From CAZIUL01 sp964542475 (lineage in GTDB: Bacteria; Planctomycetota; B15-G4; CAYZWU01), in NCBI GenBank assembly GCA_964542475.1, contig CAZIUL010000017.1, positions 14,173 to 78,172 of the forward strand: a stretch of DNA of 64,000 bases, written 5' to 3'. Within the stretch, counting starts at the first letter, position 1, and every line of letters starts with the position of its first letter. Below the pieces are notes generated by a model. It was not told the origin of the DNA and did no database searches. It saw nothing but the letters and a program-made list of their open reading frames with translations. A program made the translations under genes and the position numbers. This document shows positions 9,220 to 17,873 of the stretch, piece after piece.

Positions 9220-9261
9220 TATTGGTATTTCATTTCGGGAACAGTCAACAAAAATCCTTTT

Positions 9262-9283
9262 ATCCGTGTTCATCCGTGGTTCT
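9262..9283 (+). repeat. Short dispersed repeat, copy a
   Basis: A 22-bp sequence (core ATCCGTGTTCATCCGTGGTT) that recurs identically at 29319-29340. Both copies lie just past the stop codon of a minus-strand beta-propeller gene. A diverged relative lies near 8990-9010. The motif itself contains two ATCCGTG units. Confidence 0.5.
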
Positions 9284-9311
9284 TGCCTTCTTTCCTGTTC
9301 GTTCTCAACTC

Positions 9312-10706
9312 TCACCTCTTCCCGGTCATGTCCAGGCAGCTCATGCGTGTCAGGTCGCGCACAATGAGCCTTCCGCCGGCAAAAGCCATGGGTCCCCACG
9401 AATCATGCCCCTTGAGCACGCTTGTCCGGTCCACGAGGTCAAACGCTTGGGGATCAGCTTCCACGCGGCTGAGCAGGCATGAATCGTTCATCACATAGAT
9501 CATGGAGCCGGCCATGATGTAGGGACCAAGACCGAACTTGTACGCGCTCGAGCTGGACCATTTTTCGTTGCCATCGAGATCCAGGCAGACCAGCTGCCCG
9601 TCAGGACGCACTCCGTAGATGTGGTCCTGATAAAAGATCGGGGTGTGCTGCGCTGAACCGAACCGTTCCGGGCCCAGACGGAAAAGTATACGCGGCTCGA
9701 TCCTGCCCTGCTTCTCTTCGAGCTGAAGCATCATGGATCCGGATCCGTACCCGCCGCAAAGGAAGATGCGGCCTTTTCCCACATCCACCGGCGTGGGAAC
9801 CGTGGCCATGCGGATCCTCCACTCATCAGTCTTCCACAGGATGCTGCCGTCTTCGGCGGACACACCTGCCACGCCTCGGGATCCGCAGTATACATAGAAC
9901 CGCCTGTTGCTGAACTCCATTGGAAGGATGGATGAGTGGGTCATTTTCCAGCCGCTGTTGTTCGGCGCCTGCCACGCGATTTCTCCTGTACCGCAGTCCA
10001 CAGCGATCATCAGGGCGGAACCGCCCGGCGCGAGGATGACCCGGCCCCCATCGATGATCGGGCACTGCCCGGCGTACCAGGGAGGGACAGTGGCACCGAA
10101 CTCGCGGACCAGGTCAATAGCCCAGATCAGCTCACCGCTCAATGAGTCGAGGCAGGTGACGTGGCACTTCGGGCCCAGGGCCACAACAAACTCGCTGTTG
10201 ACAGCAGGCACTGTGCGGCTCATGCCGTGGTTTCTTTTGATCTTGACATGGTATGAGTAACGCCAGATCTCGTGGCCGTCATCCAGGGAAAGGCAGCGCA
10301 GGGCATCCGCCTCGTTTTCCCGGTCGTAGTCGAGCACGTAGACGCGTCCGCTGTGCACTGCAGCGCCCGCATGACCTTCCCCCACGTCAATGGACCAGCA
10401 GCAGGGAAAGCCCTGCCCCTTGCCCGCCGGGGTAAACCGCTCCGTGCTGATGTTGTCCAGGTTTGAGCCGCGAAAACACGGCCAATGGCCGGGCAGGTCC
10501 GATGGAACGCCTTCAGACATCGAGAGCACGCCATCAAGGCTCCCCCGGTCATTCGCGCCGTGCAGCGCAGGATCCTGCCCATCCATGCCTGGAACCCGCC
10601 TTGTGAGTACGAGCGCAGAATCAGCCCGGATCCAGAGGCAAAGGGATATAAGCGCTGCTGCGCCCATAGCCGCGATGATCACCTTGTTGACCTGAGCTGC
10701 CCTCAT
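9312..10706 (-). CDS. Membrane-anchored BamB/PQQ-like beta-propeller protein
   Basis: A 464-residue protein with an N-terminal hydrophobic segment (about 8-28), probably an uncleaved anchor or signal peptide, followed by an eight-bladed-type propeller. It begins with the family entry motif HWPCFRGSNLDN near residue 72 and has blade motifs such as CLSLDDGHEIWRY, CLDSLSGELIW, AVDCGTGEIAW and GVSAEDGSILWK. The ATG at 10706 follows the permease stop by about 30 bases, so it is co-transcribed. No signature of a true quinoprotein dehydrogenase (adjacent Cys pair or calcium-Asp motif) is evident. A structural, binding or sensory role is as likely as catalysis. Confidence 0.83.
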   Translation of the reverse strand: MRAAQVNKVIIAAMGAAALISLCLWIRADSALVLTRRVPGMDGQDPALHGANDRGSLDGVLSMSEGVPSDLPGHWPCFRGSNLDNISTERFTPAGKGQGFPCCWSIDVGEGHAGAAVHSGRVYVLDYDRENEADALRCLSLDDGHEIWRYSYHVKIKRNHGMSRTVPAVNSEFVVALGPKCHVTCLDSLSGELIWAIDLVREFGATVPPWYAGQCPIIDGGRVILAPGGSALMIAVDCGTGEIAWQAPNNSGWKMTHSSILPMEFSNRRFYVYCGSRGVAGVSAEDGSILWKTDEWRIRMATVPTPVDVGKGRIFLCGGYGSGSMMLQLEEKQGRIEPRILFRLGPERFGSAQHTPIFYQDHIYGVRPDGQLVCLDLDGNEKWSSSSAYKFGLGPYIMAGSMIYVMNDSCLLSRVEADPQAFDLVDRTSVLKGHDSWGPMAFAGGRLIVRDLTRMSCLDMTGKR

Positions 10707-10736
10707 CTCACCTCTGCTTTAAAAAAGCTGCAGCGC

Positions 10737-13700
10737 TCACTCACATCTTAGTGCATGGAGAAAGTTCATTTTTGCCGACCACTTTGCAGCCAGCCATATC
10801 CAAAAAAAGCTCCCTGCCAGGATCGCTGCCAGGGTCAGGACCAGCGAAACCCATGGCACGTCCGTGCCCAGGGAATTCAGCGCGGGCCAGACCGCTACTC
10901 CCGCGGCTGCTGCGCCGCAGAAGGTGCCTGTAATGAGGAGCCGGCCGTGCTCGAGAAAAAGAAGCCGGCCCAGCCGGGCGCTGCTGAACCCGACCGCCTG
11001 GAGCAAGGCAAGCTCGCCGCGGCGCTCCTCAACATTGCGAAAAAGAACCAGCGCAAGTCCCATGCTGCCCAGAAGAAGGCCCAGCCCGCCGAGCACCTGG
11101 AACATGGAGAGGTACGTGCTCTCAACCGCGTACAACGCTGCGAGACGGTCCCTTGTTCGTTTCACATCGAGCCCGACGTTCCTTGCGCCCCTGCGAAGGG
11201 CGCTCGAAACATGGTCCTGCTTTCCCAGGGGCGCGTCCACGAGGAACAGGCGGTACCCTTCCTCCGATGGAAAACAGCCGGAAAACCTATTTTCGCTGAT
11301 TATCAGGCTGCCCTGAAAGATCGAGCTCTTCAAGGCAGCGACGAGCTTTATGGAGAACGGCCGGCCTTCCTCGTCAATGTATTCGATGATGTCGCCCACC
11401 TTCCTGTTCAGCCCCCACACGATGGTTGCCTGGTCCGCCACAGCAGGCACCATACCGTTGGGAAGCTCCCTGTTCAACAGGAGCCAGGGGTTTTCCCTGC
11501 CCATGCCTTCCATGGTTTGAACGAAGGTGAACGATTCTCTCTGTTGAAACTTCTCCGGCACAACACCCAGGAGACGCGGCTGCTGCGCCCGGTTGAGGTT
11601 CAAGCAGCTCGCATCATCCCCATCCCGCACGCGAAGGTTCACAACATGCGTACCACGCATGGCATCCTCATCCACACCCAGGGCTGCACGCGCTTTTTCC
11701 GTGTCCAGGCCGTGAAGAACCGGCAGCGAGGACTCCCCTGCGATGACAAAGCCGCCCGTGCCCGAAGCGCGCTCCTCCGCGCCCTCCAGGGGGTTTCTCC
11801 GGTTCGCACCCACGGCAAAAACGAGGAAGGTGCCGCAGGCCAGCATAGCTGTGACACCCAGGCTGCGGCTCCTGCGCCTCGATGCGTTCAGCATGCCGAG
11901 CCCGGCAAGGGAAAAGGCGGCTTTGAAGGAGACCGCTGCCCCGCGGGAGAGCAGGCCGTGGGTCAGGGCCAAGCCGCTCACCAGGAGAAGCACGCCCGCG
12001 CTGAAAAATGCGGCTGCGCCTGAGCCGTCCCCTGCTGCCCCGTCTAGGACAGACCATGCGACCACTGTTGCCGCGCCAAGAGCTGCGGCGCCCGCTAGAA
12101 GAAAACCGGGCTTTCGCGCGGAGCGCCCCTTCACGAGGGGATCAAACCCCGCGTCATTGTCGAGCATCACGCGCACCTCGTGTCTTGCCTGGCGCTTCAA
12201 GGTGACCCACACGGCAGCCACAGCCATGCACACACCGCATGCCCCGCCAACAGCGAGTGTCAGCCATTCCACGTGAAGCTGAACCGCCGCACCTGCCACG
12301 GCATCGCTCCAGAACGTAGCGAGCCCGCGGATCAGGAACCAGGTGTAGCACACGGCCCCTGCCACGCCAAGGAGCGCCCCCGCCCCTGCGAGCACGACCC
12401 CTTCGAAAAGAAGCAGCCTGCCGGCCCTTCGTCTTGTGAAACCCAGGGCCAGGAGAACGCCTGTCTCTCTCTTTCGCTGGTCCACCCCGAGCGAAAAGAG
12501 CAGGCCCATCAGGACAAGGGCCGCGGCAACGAGAAAGAAGCTCAGCCCAAGAAACAGCGGGCCGAAATCCAGGGCCTGGCTGCCTGCGAGATGCGCTTGC
12601 CTGCGCACGGGACGGAAGAAGAGGCCCATTGATGCGGGGGCAAGCTCCCGGCGCAGCGCTTCTTCGATGCGCTGCAAAGAGGGACGCTGTTTAGAACCCT
12701 CACCCTCTGCTAAAGGACAGCGCACCGCTGTCAGCGATCCGAACCTGCCGCCCCAGAGCTCCTGCCCCGCCTCCAAGGTTATGATGGCCTTGGGCGTGCC
12801 CCTGTACTTCTCCCAGTACTCCTCGTCCCTGTCCCGGATCCTGGACAAGTCGATCTCCGTGCCGGGATCCCACTCCCTGCAGCTTTTCGATTTTGCAAGA
12901 CCGGGGAAATCAGGCACGAGCTCCCTGTCCAACGCCTTGCTCTGCATGGGCAAAACCGAGCTGATGCGAAAGCGCGCCTTTCGCTCCTCCAGGCGCCTGC
13001 CCGGGCCCATGACAAAGAAAGCCATGTTCAGCTCATCCCCGGGCCGGGCGCCAAGATCCTGTGCGAGCCACTGGTTGATCATGACCTCGTCACTCGCAAG
13101 CTCCTGGTGCATGAACGGAGGTGTGCTTTTCCCGGGATCGAGAGGACCGATCGCTGCAACGAACGAGTAAGGGACGTGTCTCTGCCCCACGCTTAGGTCG
13201 TTCACAAAATATGTGAGGATGCCGTGGGCTCCGGGCATTGCCTCGCGCGCCGCCCTGCCGACCTCGGCATCGAGAAAGACCCTGCTCGATCGAAGCTCTG
13301 TCCGGCCGGAGCCCCGAACCTTTCGCACGATCAGGCCGACGTCATCAGGGATGAAGCACCGTTTCAGCGCCTTGTCAGCACTTTCAATCGTAACAGAGCC
13401 GGCAGCTCCGGCACCCACCAGGAGAAGGTTGGCTTTACCCTCGACATCAACGCTCCTTCCCAGCTTTTCCAGGGGCAGGAAAACGTTGTACGGCGAGGCC
13501 TGGTCGACAAGGAGGCTGAAGCGGCCAAACCCCTCATCAGTGACAACTGAACCGGTGGTAAGCCTGAGTGTTGTCGAGAGCTCCTTGTCCAGCGAAAGGG
13601 GAGCTTCACCGTGCATGGCATGGGGCTTCTCAACCCTCAGCAGGAGTTCGTCCCCGATATCAATCCCGAGCGCGCGCGCAAGGGCCCGGTTCAGCACGAT

Positions 13701-14105
13701 CTCGTCTTCGTTCACGTTTCCGTTCACGTGCAACGGGTTTTCAGCCTCCCCCATCTCCCAGAACCTCTCATCAACGCCGTACACCTGCACCCGGTTGATC
13801 CGCTGCTGTGTTGCGGGAAGGATCAGAACTCCTTTCAGGTGCAGGACAGGAGCAACAGCCGCCGAGAGCTCTACAGAAACATCATCCGCCAGCGCTGCCC
13901 GAAAGGTGTGCTTTCCCCCGGCCAACGCGACCCGCGTGCTTCCGAGGCGTTTGTGCGCGAGATCGTTCAGGCTGTACCGCACGGAGCTGCCCACAAGGAG
14001 CGCGCCCGTGAGCGCGGCCGTGCTGACCGCCGCGCCGAGAACCACGCCCACACCGGTCCGCCAATAGAAAGCCAGATTCTTTTTGATGAGGCTGAAGCTG
14101 TTCAT
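10737..14105 (-). CDS. ABC transporter permease with two FtsX domains (LolE/MacB type)
   Basis: A 1122-residue inner-membrane permease. A first membrane helix (about 18-40) precedes a large periplasmic domain (to about 515), then three helices with the first FtsX domain (about 520-650), two helices near 675-740, a second periplasmic domain, and a C-terminal FtsX domain with three helices (about 990-1115). This is the two-FtsX layout of permeases that pair with LolD/MacB ATPases to move lipids, lipoproteins or hydrophobic molecules from the membrane. The ATG at 14105 is chosen because it overlaps, as ATGA, the stop of a leftover lolD end immediately upstream. The only intact ATPase gene is 14.5 kb away at 28583, so the pair has been separated. 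Confidence 0.88.
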   Translation of the reverse strand: MNSFSLIKKNLAFYWRTGVGVVLGAAVSTAALTGALLVGSSVRYSLNDLAHKRLGSTRVALAGGKHTFRAALADDVSVELSAAVAPVLHLKGVLILPATQQRINRVQVYGVDERFWEMGEAENPLHVNGNVNEDEIVLNRALARALGIDIGDELLLRVEKPHAMHGEAPLSLDKELSTTLRLTTGSVVTDEGFGRFSLLVDQASPYNVFLPLEKLGRSVDVEGKANLLLVGAGAAGSVTIESADKALKRCFIPDDVGLIVRKVRGSGRTELRSSRVFLDAEVGRAAREAMPGAHGILTYFVNDLSVGQRHVPYSFVAAIGPLDPGKSTPPFMHQELASDEVMINQWLAQDLGARPGDELNMAFFVMGPGRRLEERKARFRISSVLPMQSKALDRELVPDFPGLAKSKSCREWDPGTEIDLSRIRDRDEEYWEKYRGTPKAIITLEAGQELWGGRFGSLTAVRCPLAEGEGSKQRPSLQRIEEALRRELAPASMGLFFRPVRRQAHLAGSQALDFGPLFLGLSFFLVAAALVLMGLLFSLGVDQRKRETGVLLALGFTRRRAGRLLLFEGVVLAGAGALLGVAGAVCYTWFLIRGLATFWSDAVAGAAVQLHVEWLTLAVGGACGVCMAVAAVWVTLKRQARHEVRVMLDNDAGFDPLVKGRSARKPGFLLAGAAALGAATVVAWSVLDGAAGDGSGAAAFFSAGVLLLVSGLALTHGLLSRGAAVSFKAAFSLAGLGMLNASRRRSRSLGVTAMLACGTFLVFAVGANRRNPLEGAEERASGTGGFVIAGESSLPVLHGLDTEKARAALGVDEDAMRGTHVVNLRVRDGDDASCLNLNRAQQPRLLGVVPEKFQQRESFTFVQTMEGMGRENPWLLLNRELPNGMVPAVADQATIVWGLNRKVGDIIEYIDEEGRPFSIKLVAALKSSIFQGSLIISENRFSGCFPSEEGYRLFLVDAPLGKQDHVSSALRRGARNVGLDVKRTRDRLAALYAVESTYLSMFQVLGGLGLLLGSMGLALVLFRNVEERRGELALLQAVGFSSARLGRLLFLEHGRLLITGTFCGAAAAGVAVWPALNSLGTDVPWVSLVLTLAAILAGSFFWIWLAAKWSAKMNFLHALRCE

Positions 14106-14147
14106 CCTCTGGTTTCCCACGGTTTCAGAGTGCTGTCATCGAGCTCA
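14102..14147 (-). pseudogene. Remnant of the 3' end of a lolD-type ATPase gene
   Basis: The last 13-15 codons of a LolD-like gene survive just upstream of the permease, reading ELDDSTLKPWETRG then stop. The intact ATPase at 28583 ends QLDDGILKPWEISG. The 48-bp stretches 14098-14145 and 28579-28626 match at 43 of 48 positions in the same orientation, including the overlapping stop/start ATGA. Similarity stops abruptly at about 14145, where the inserted block begins. Confidence 0.72.
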
Positions 14148-14169
14148 GGCATCGTCGCTGCTCATGCAC

Positions 14170-15441
14170 TCAGTTGCCCAGTAGCCTGATGTCGTCGAAA
14201 TCGTTCATATCATCGAAGGAACCGAGACCGATGCGGCCTCTGCCGAAGGTCTTGTCGACCACGCTCATGCACGGCTTTTTCATGTCATCGAAGAACACCT
14301 CGATCTTGCCGCTGTTTGTGTCGCGTACCAGCTTCACCCTGTGCCAGGCGTCGTTCTTCCAGGGGATCCCGTTTTCGTTACAGGTGACGGCTTTGCGCGG
14401 GGCGTTGTTGACGATCATGATCTGGCCGCTGTGCGGGTCCGGCCGGGCGCCCAGGTGGACGTAGTAGAACCTTTGCGGGTCCTGGTAGTTGAAAAAGACG
14501 CAGCAATCCCGGTGATTGCCCGTGTCCATTGTGCTTTTCACTCGGAAGGTGAGCACAAAATCGGCCGCCTTCACATCTTTTATCAGTGCTATATGGTGCG
14601 GGCTGCGCACCTTTGGCTCGTAGTCGCTGTTTCGGCGGTTGATTCCGAATACGTGGTTGCCGTCTACCTTTCGAAGGGTCCAGCTTATCTTATCGGTCGT
14701 CTCCCACCGATCGTGACCCTTCTCGAACCCCTCCTCAAAATCCACGGGCTTGATCAGGCCAATGGCTTTTTCGGCGAACCGTTTGCCGAGCTCCTTGTAC
14801 CCCTCGGCTGAGTAGTGCAGATCGTTCTCGATCTCCTCGCCCCTTCTGTTCTTCCCATCGTTGAGATCATCTGTATCCACCCATGCCCCGCGCCGGCCGG
14901 CCTCGGCGAACTCGACCTGGGCCTTTCGCACCATCGTCCAGTGAGAGTACCCCTTGTTCTCCATGTCGAAATCACTGAGACGTCCGATGACGAAGTTGAT
15001 ATCGCTGCGCCGGAGGTCGCCGCTGAGCTGCTCGATCAGTCCCTTCAGGCTGCGGGCGTAAATCTCGCCGTGCTTCTCGCGCGCATCGCGCTCCCCCTGC
15101 ATCCACAAAAACGTGACCGTCTTGATCTTCCGGCCCTTGATGGCGGCGGCTACGCGGGTCATCAGGCTGTCGTACAGATCACCTGTGGCTTCAGGGCTTT
15201 CCCCCTCGGCCGGTTTCCATTTCTTGTACCAGCGCCGGATCGGTTGGCCGCCATGGGCGTCCTTGACCACGATGACGCCCTCCTTGCCGAACTCCGCCTC
15301 AACGGCCGGGGTGAACGACTCGCTCGGATTGAGACCGACCATGTTCGATTGACCGGAGAGGATGAACAGGTGCTTGCCCTCCTCATCCTGAAAAGCAACG
15401 CAGAGGAAGAGTGCTGATACCAGCAAGAGCAGTTTTTTCAT
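14170..15441 (-). CDS. Secreted SGNH esterase (sialate O-acetylesterase-like) with C-terminal concanavalin-like domain
   Basis: A 423-residue secreted protein. A signal peptide (about 1-17) is followed by an SGNH/DUF303-type esterase domain with GQSNMVG (Ser32 as likely nucleophile), the block WMQGERDA, and DLHYSAEGYKELG supplying the Asp-His pair. From about residue 255 a second domain resembles 3-keto-disaccharide hydrolase/LamG-type jelly rolls (VKLVRDTNSGKIEVFFDD, GRIGLGSFDD), probably a carbohydrate-binding module. It likely removes acetyl esters from extracellular glycans. The ATG at 15441 was chosen because it opens the signal peptide; the longer open frame upstream has no such logic. 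It sits beside an alpha-galactosidase-like gene, consistent with glycan breakdown. Confidence 0.85.
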   Translation of the reverse strand: MKKLLLLVSALFLCVAFQDEEGKHLFILSGQSNMVGLNPSESFTPAVEAEFGKEGVIVVKDAHGGQPIRRWYKKWKPAEGESPEATGDLYDSLMTRVAAAIKGRKIKTVTFLWMQGERDAREKHGEIYARSLKGLIEQLSGDLRRSDINFVIGRLSDFDMENKGYSHWTMVRKAQVEFAEAGRRGAWVDTDDLNDGKNRRGEEIENDLHYSAEGYKELGKRFAEKAIGLIKPVDFEEGFEKGHDRWETTDKISWTLRKVDGNHVFGINRRNSDYEPKVRSPHHIALIKDVKAADFVLTFRVKSTMDTGNHRDCCVFFNYQDPQRFYYVHLGARPDPHSGQIMIVNNAPRKAVTCNENGIPWKNDAWHRVKLVRDTNSGKIEVFFDDMKKPCMSVVDKTFGRGRIGLGSFDDMNDFDDIRLLGN

Positions 15442-15476
15442 TTGTACAAAACCTCGATTTGTTTCGGGATTAAAAA

Positions 15477-17606
15477 CTACTGAACAACGAACCACGTTAT
15501 CGAGTCCGGGCCCATACTGACCGGAACGTCCACGTTGTAGTGACGATCCAGCTCGCAGTCGGCCGGCTCGCCTTCTTTTTCGCGGATCTGTGCGGCATGG
15601 GTCAGCCCGGTGTAGTAAAGGGGCAACCGCAGCATCGTGTCGACGTTGCGGTCGGTGGGGTTGTAGACCATTGCGAGCCCGCACGGCTTGATCCGCGGGT
15701 TGACGTGCAGGATGCAGTCGATGCTCCGGCCGTCGGGACGCCGAACGTGGATGATGTCCGAATCTAGAATACGGCGGTATTTCTTGTAAAAATCCACCCA
15801 CTTTTTGACGACGGCCTTGGTTCGATCGGTATCGTAAAGCCGGGGGCCGCGATAGCAGGCCTGGACCCCGCTGCCGAAGTTCTGGGCGAGGTGCCATTCG
15901 TATTCGGCCAGATGTTCCGAAAGCGGTTCCAGCGTCGCTGCCGCACCCCCGCCCTGATATTCCACCAACGGCACGAACATCCATCCCATGCTCGGGGTTT
16001 TCTCGAACGTCCCGTCGTAGATGTTCTGCCGTGCGATCAGGATCTGCCGCTGCCGCGGCAAGCTCCAGTTCGACTCCCGGTAGCCCATCGCGCATTTGTT
16101 GCTGCCCCGAAGGTAGTACCAGTCCGGTGTGTTTATGTAGATGCCGCGCTCGCGACACTGCCGGTAGAACCGGCTGCATGCCTCCCACTGGCGCAGCTGC
16201 GAATCCGCAAGCCCCTGGTGATACTTGTGCTTCGCGGACGCGCACACGTCCCCGTGATACGGGCCGTCGGTTTCGATCACGTCCATGCCTGTGGCGTCGA
16301 GAAAATTGAACACCCGTCGGAAATAGCCGTCTGCCCACTCGCCGGCCAGGCATGCGCTCTGGCCGAACTTGCTGCCCGGCTCGCCGGTCTCCGGCGAAAT
16401 ACAGTTGTGCTCCTCACTCACATTCCGTGAGGCGCACATCAGGGTGTACCCGCCCAGCTTGATCCCCTTGCCGTGGGCGTAGTCGGTGTCCGCCTTCAGC
16501 CGCGCGATGTATTCAGGGTCCTCGCTTTCGATCTGGAACCCGCTCCAGAAGGTAATGATGACCATCTCGAAACCCACCTCGGCGCACTGGTCCACCGCGC
16601 TGCGAATCGTGGCGGAATCCGACTTCCTTACGTGCATCAAGACGGGATTTTCAGCCGCTTGCGGCGCAAGCGTACGATACATCCGCCGGCGCGCGAGGCC
16701 GCGACGCTCCCGGTCGTCGCTGTCGTGCAGCAGTTCGAACGTGCGAAACGATTCGAACCGCTCCCCCTTCTCGAGACGAACGCCCGGGCCGAGCGGGTAT
16801 TTGCTCGTGAGCAGCACCTGCATCTGGTAACGGTAATCGATCTGCGATTTATACTCCGCGTCAGGGCCCCAGTGCGTGGTTTCCATACCGGCAAAGGCGT
16901 AGTCGCTTTCCATGTGAATACGGTGTTTCTCCTGCTCCGTAACCGCCAACACTTCCGTTTCGAGCCCTTCGATTACTGTCTCGTGCGATCCCGTGTTCTC
17001 GATGCTGACCCATTTTGCCAGCAGCGGAATGTCGTCATACAGCTCGTAGTGCACCGAGACGCGCAGGCCGGCAATCTTCCTCTCCGCGTTGACCGGCGGT
17101 CGAAAATCCACGGTCAGTGTCACTCCGGCCGGCGGCCAGGCGGCTTCCGGCGCCCCATGCTTAGGCTTCCACGGATACGGCGCCTCGGGCTTGCCGAACG
17201 TGTGACCGGCGTATTGAAACGCCTCCGGATCGCTCGTCATCTCAGCAGGCCAGTTGGGATCCAGATACGCGTAGTCCGGCTGGCCTTTGAGCCCGCCGAC
17301 TTCCAGCCGGACGCCGTCCAAATGGATCATTGCCTCGGGCTTCACGCCGCGGATCACTGTCGCACCCGTCATCAAATTCACGTAGTCGACCGTCGCGAAG
17401 TTCGGCGCGGTTCGGAATGTTCGGCTCACCAGGCCGTTGGTCAAGACGATCTCATTCGTTTCGGGCCGAACCTGCACGCCGGCTCCGGTCTTGCCCTGGA
17501 CAACGAGCCAGTCCGAGGCCGCAGGCCGGCACTTCTCCACACCGGATGCCCAGCCTATCACTCCGATGAACACGCCCGCCGCCAACACGATCACGATATG
17601 TTTCAT
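15477..17606 (-). CDS. Secreted alpha-galactosidase-like glycoside hydrolase (GH36/melibiase-like)
   Basis: A 709-residue secreted protein with a signal peptide (about 1-21). Residues 30-330 resemble the N-terminal beta-sandwich of GH36-type enzymes, and 340-640 form the probable TIM barrel, with strand-end motifs FEMVIITFWSGF, GIKLGGYTLM and GMDVIETDGPYHGD that could supply catalytic acids. A C-terminal beta domain ends WFVV. The family assignment rests on overall pattern; exact substrate specificity is unknown. The ATG at 17606 opens the signal peptide. The esterase gene follows 35 bases downstream, so the two are probably co-expressed. Confidence 0.75.
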   Translation of the reverse strand: MKHIVIVLAAGVFIGVIGWASGVEKCRPAASDWLVVQGKTGAGVQVRPETNEIVLTNGLVSRTFRTAPNFATVDYVNLMTGATVIRGVKPEAMIHLDGVRLEVGGLKGQPDYAYLDPNWPAEMTSDPEAFQYAGHTFGKPEAPYPWKPKHGAPEAAWPPAGVTLTVDFRPPVNAERKIAGLRVSVHYELYDDIPLLAKWVSIENTGSHETVIEGLETEVLAVTEQEKHRIHMESDYAFAGMETTHWGPDAEYKSQIDYRYQMQVLLTSKYPLGPGVRLEKGERFESFRTFELLHDSDDRERRGLARRRMYRTLAPQAAENPVLMHVRKSDSATIRSAVDQCAEVGFEMVIITFWSGFQIESEDPEYIARLKADTDYAHGKGIKLGGYTLMCASRNVSEEHNCISPETGEPGSKFGQSACLAGEWADGYFRRVFNFLDATGMDVIETDGPYHGDVCASAKHKYHQGLADSQLRQWEACSRFYRQCRERGIYINTPDWYYLRGSNKCAMGYRESNWSLPRQRQILIARQNIYDGTFEKTPSMGWMFVPLVEYQGGGAAATLEPLSEHLAEYEWHLAQNFGSGVQACYRGPRLYDTDRTKAVVKKWVDFYKKYRRILDSDIIHVRRPDGRSIDCILHVNPRIKPCGLAMVYNPTDRNVDTMLRLPLYYTGLTHAAQIREKEGEPADCELDRHYNVDVPVSMGPDSITWFVVQ

Positions 17607-17828
17607 TGACTTGTTCCTTACCGATGAGCCCGGTAAAACCGTTTGAACGCACCACCTCCTATACCACCGCACACCCTCACCGGTCAACAGTAAGACCGGA
17701 TCGGGTGTTGCGAAGGACGCGGTTGCAGAAACCGCTTTTCCCGCGTATGTCCGGCGGCTTGCTTTCTTTCCGGCAGGCGGACTTTGTTCGGTCGGAGCCA
17801 CAGCATGCAGGGTGTTGTTGCTGTGCGA

Positions 17829-17873
17829 GTGCAGTTTACGGTGCCGCAGCAGAAGAGGATGAAATAAGCGGGT
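17829..17873 (+). mobile_element. Partial MITE, one end
   Basis: About 45 bp match the right end of MITE copy 3 (GCAGTTTACGGTGCCGCAGC, then GGATGAAATAAGCGGGT), followed by TA at 17874-17875. The last T of the element and the TA form the TAA stop codon (minus strand) of the adjacent acyl-AMP ligase gene. The other half is lost or strongly decayed. Confidence 0.65.

Larger units (their letters stand above)
8985..9311. other. Intergenic region holding MITE copy 1
   Basis: This 327-bp gap lies inside the minus-strand operon. It contains the full 174-bp MITE at 9046-9219 and a short dispersed motif at 9262-9283. Nothing else is recognisable. The insertion may impose a transcription break between the beta-propeller and NHL genes. 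Confidence 0.6.

Noticed and set aside
9312..10706. Quinoprotein (PQQ) dehydrogenase
   Set aside because: The propeller motifs are of the BamB-like type; the adjacent-Cys and calcium-Asp signatures of alcohol/methanol dehydrogenases and PQQ synthesis genes are not seen.
10755..12023. A 422-codon open frame on the plus strand
   Set aside because: Antisense to the FtsX permease; the translation is rich in Arg, Ala, Pro and Gln and has no membrane or domain pattern.
14106..14150. A short peptide gene upstream of ftsX
   Set aside because: The frame MPELDDSTLKPWETRG is the end of a lolD copy, matching the intact lolD tail, not a separate gene.
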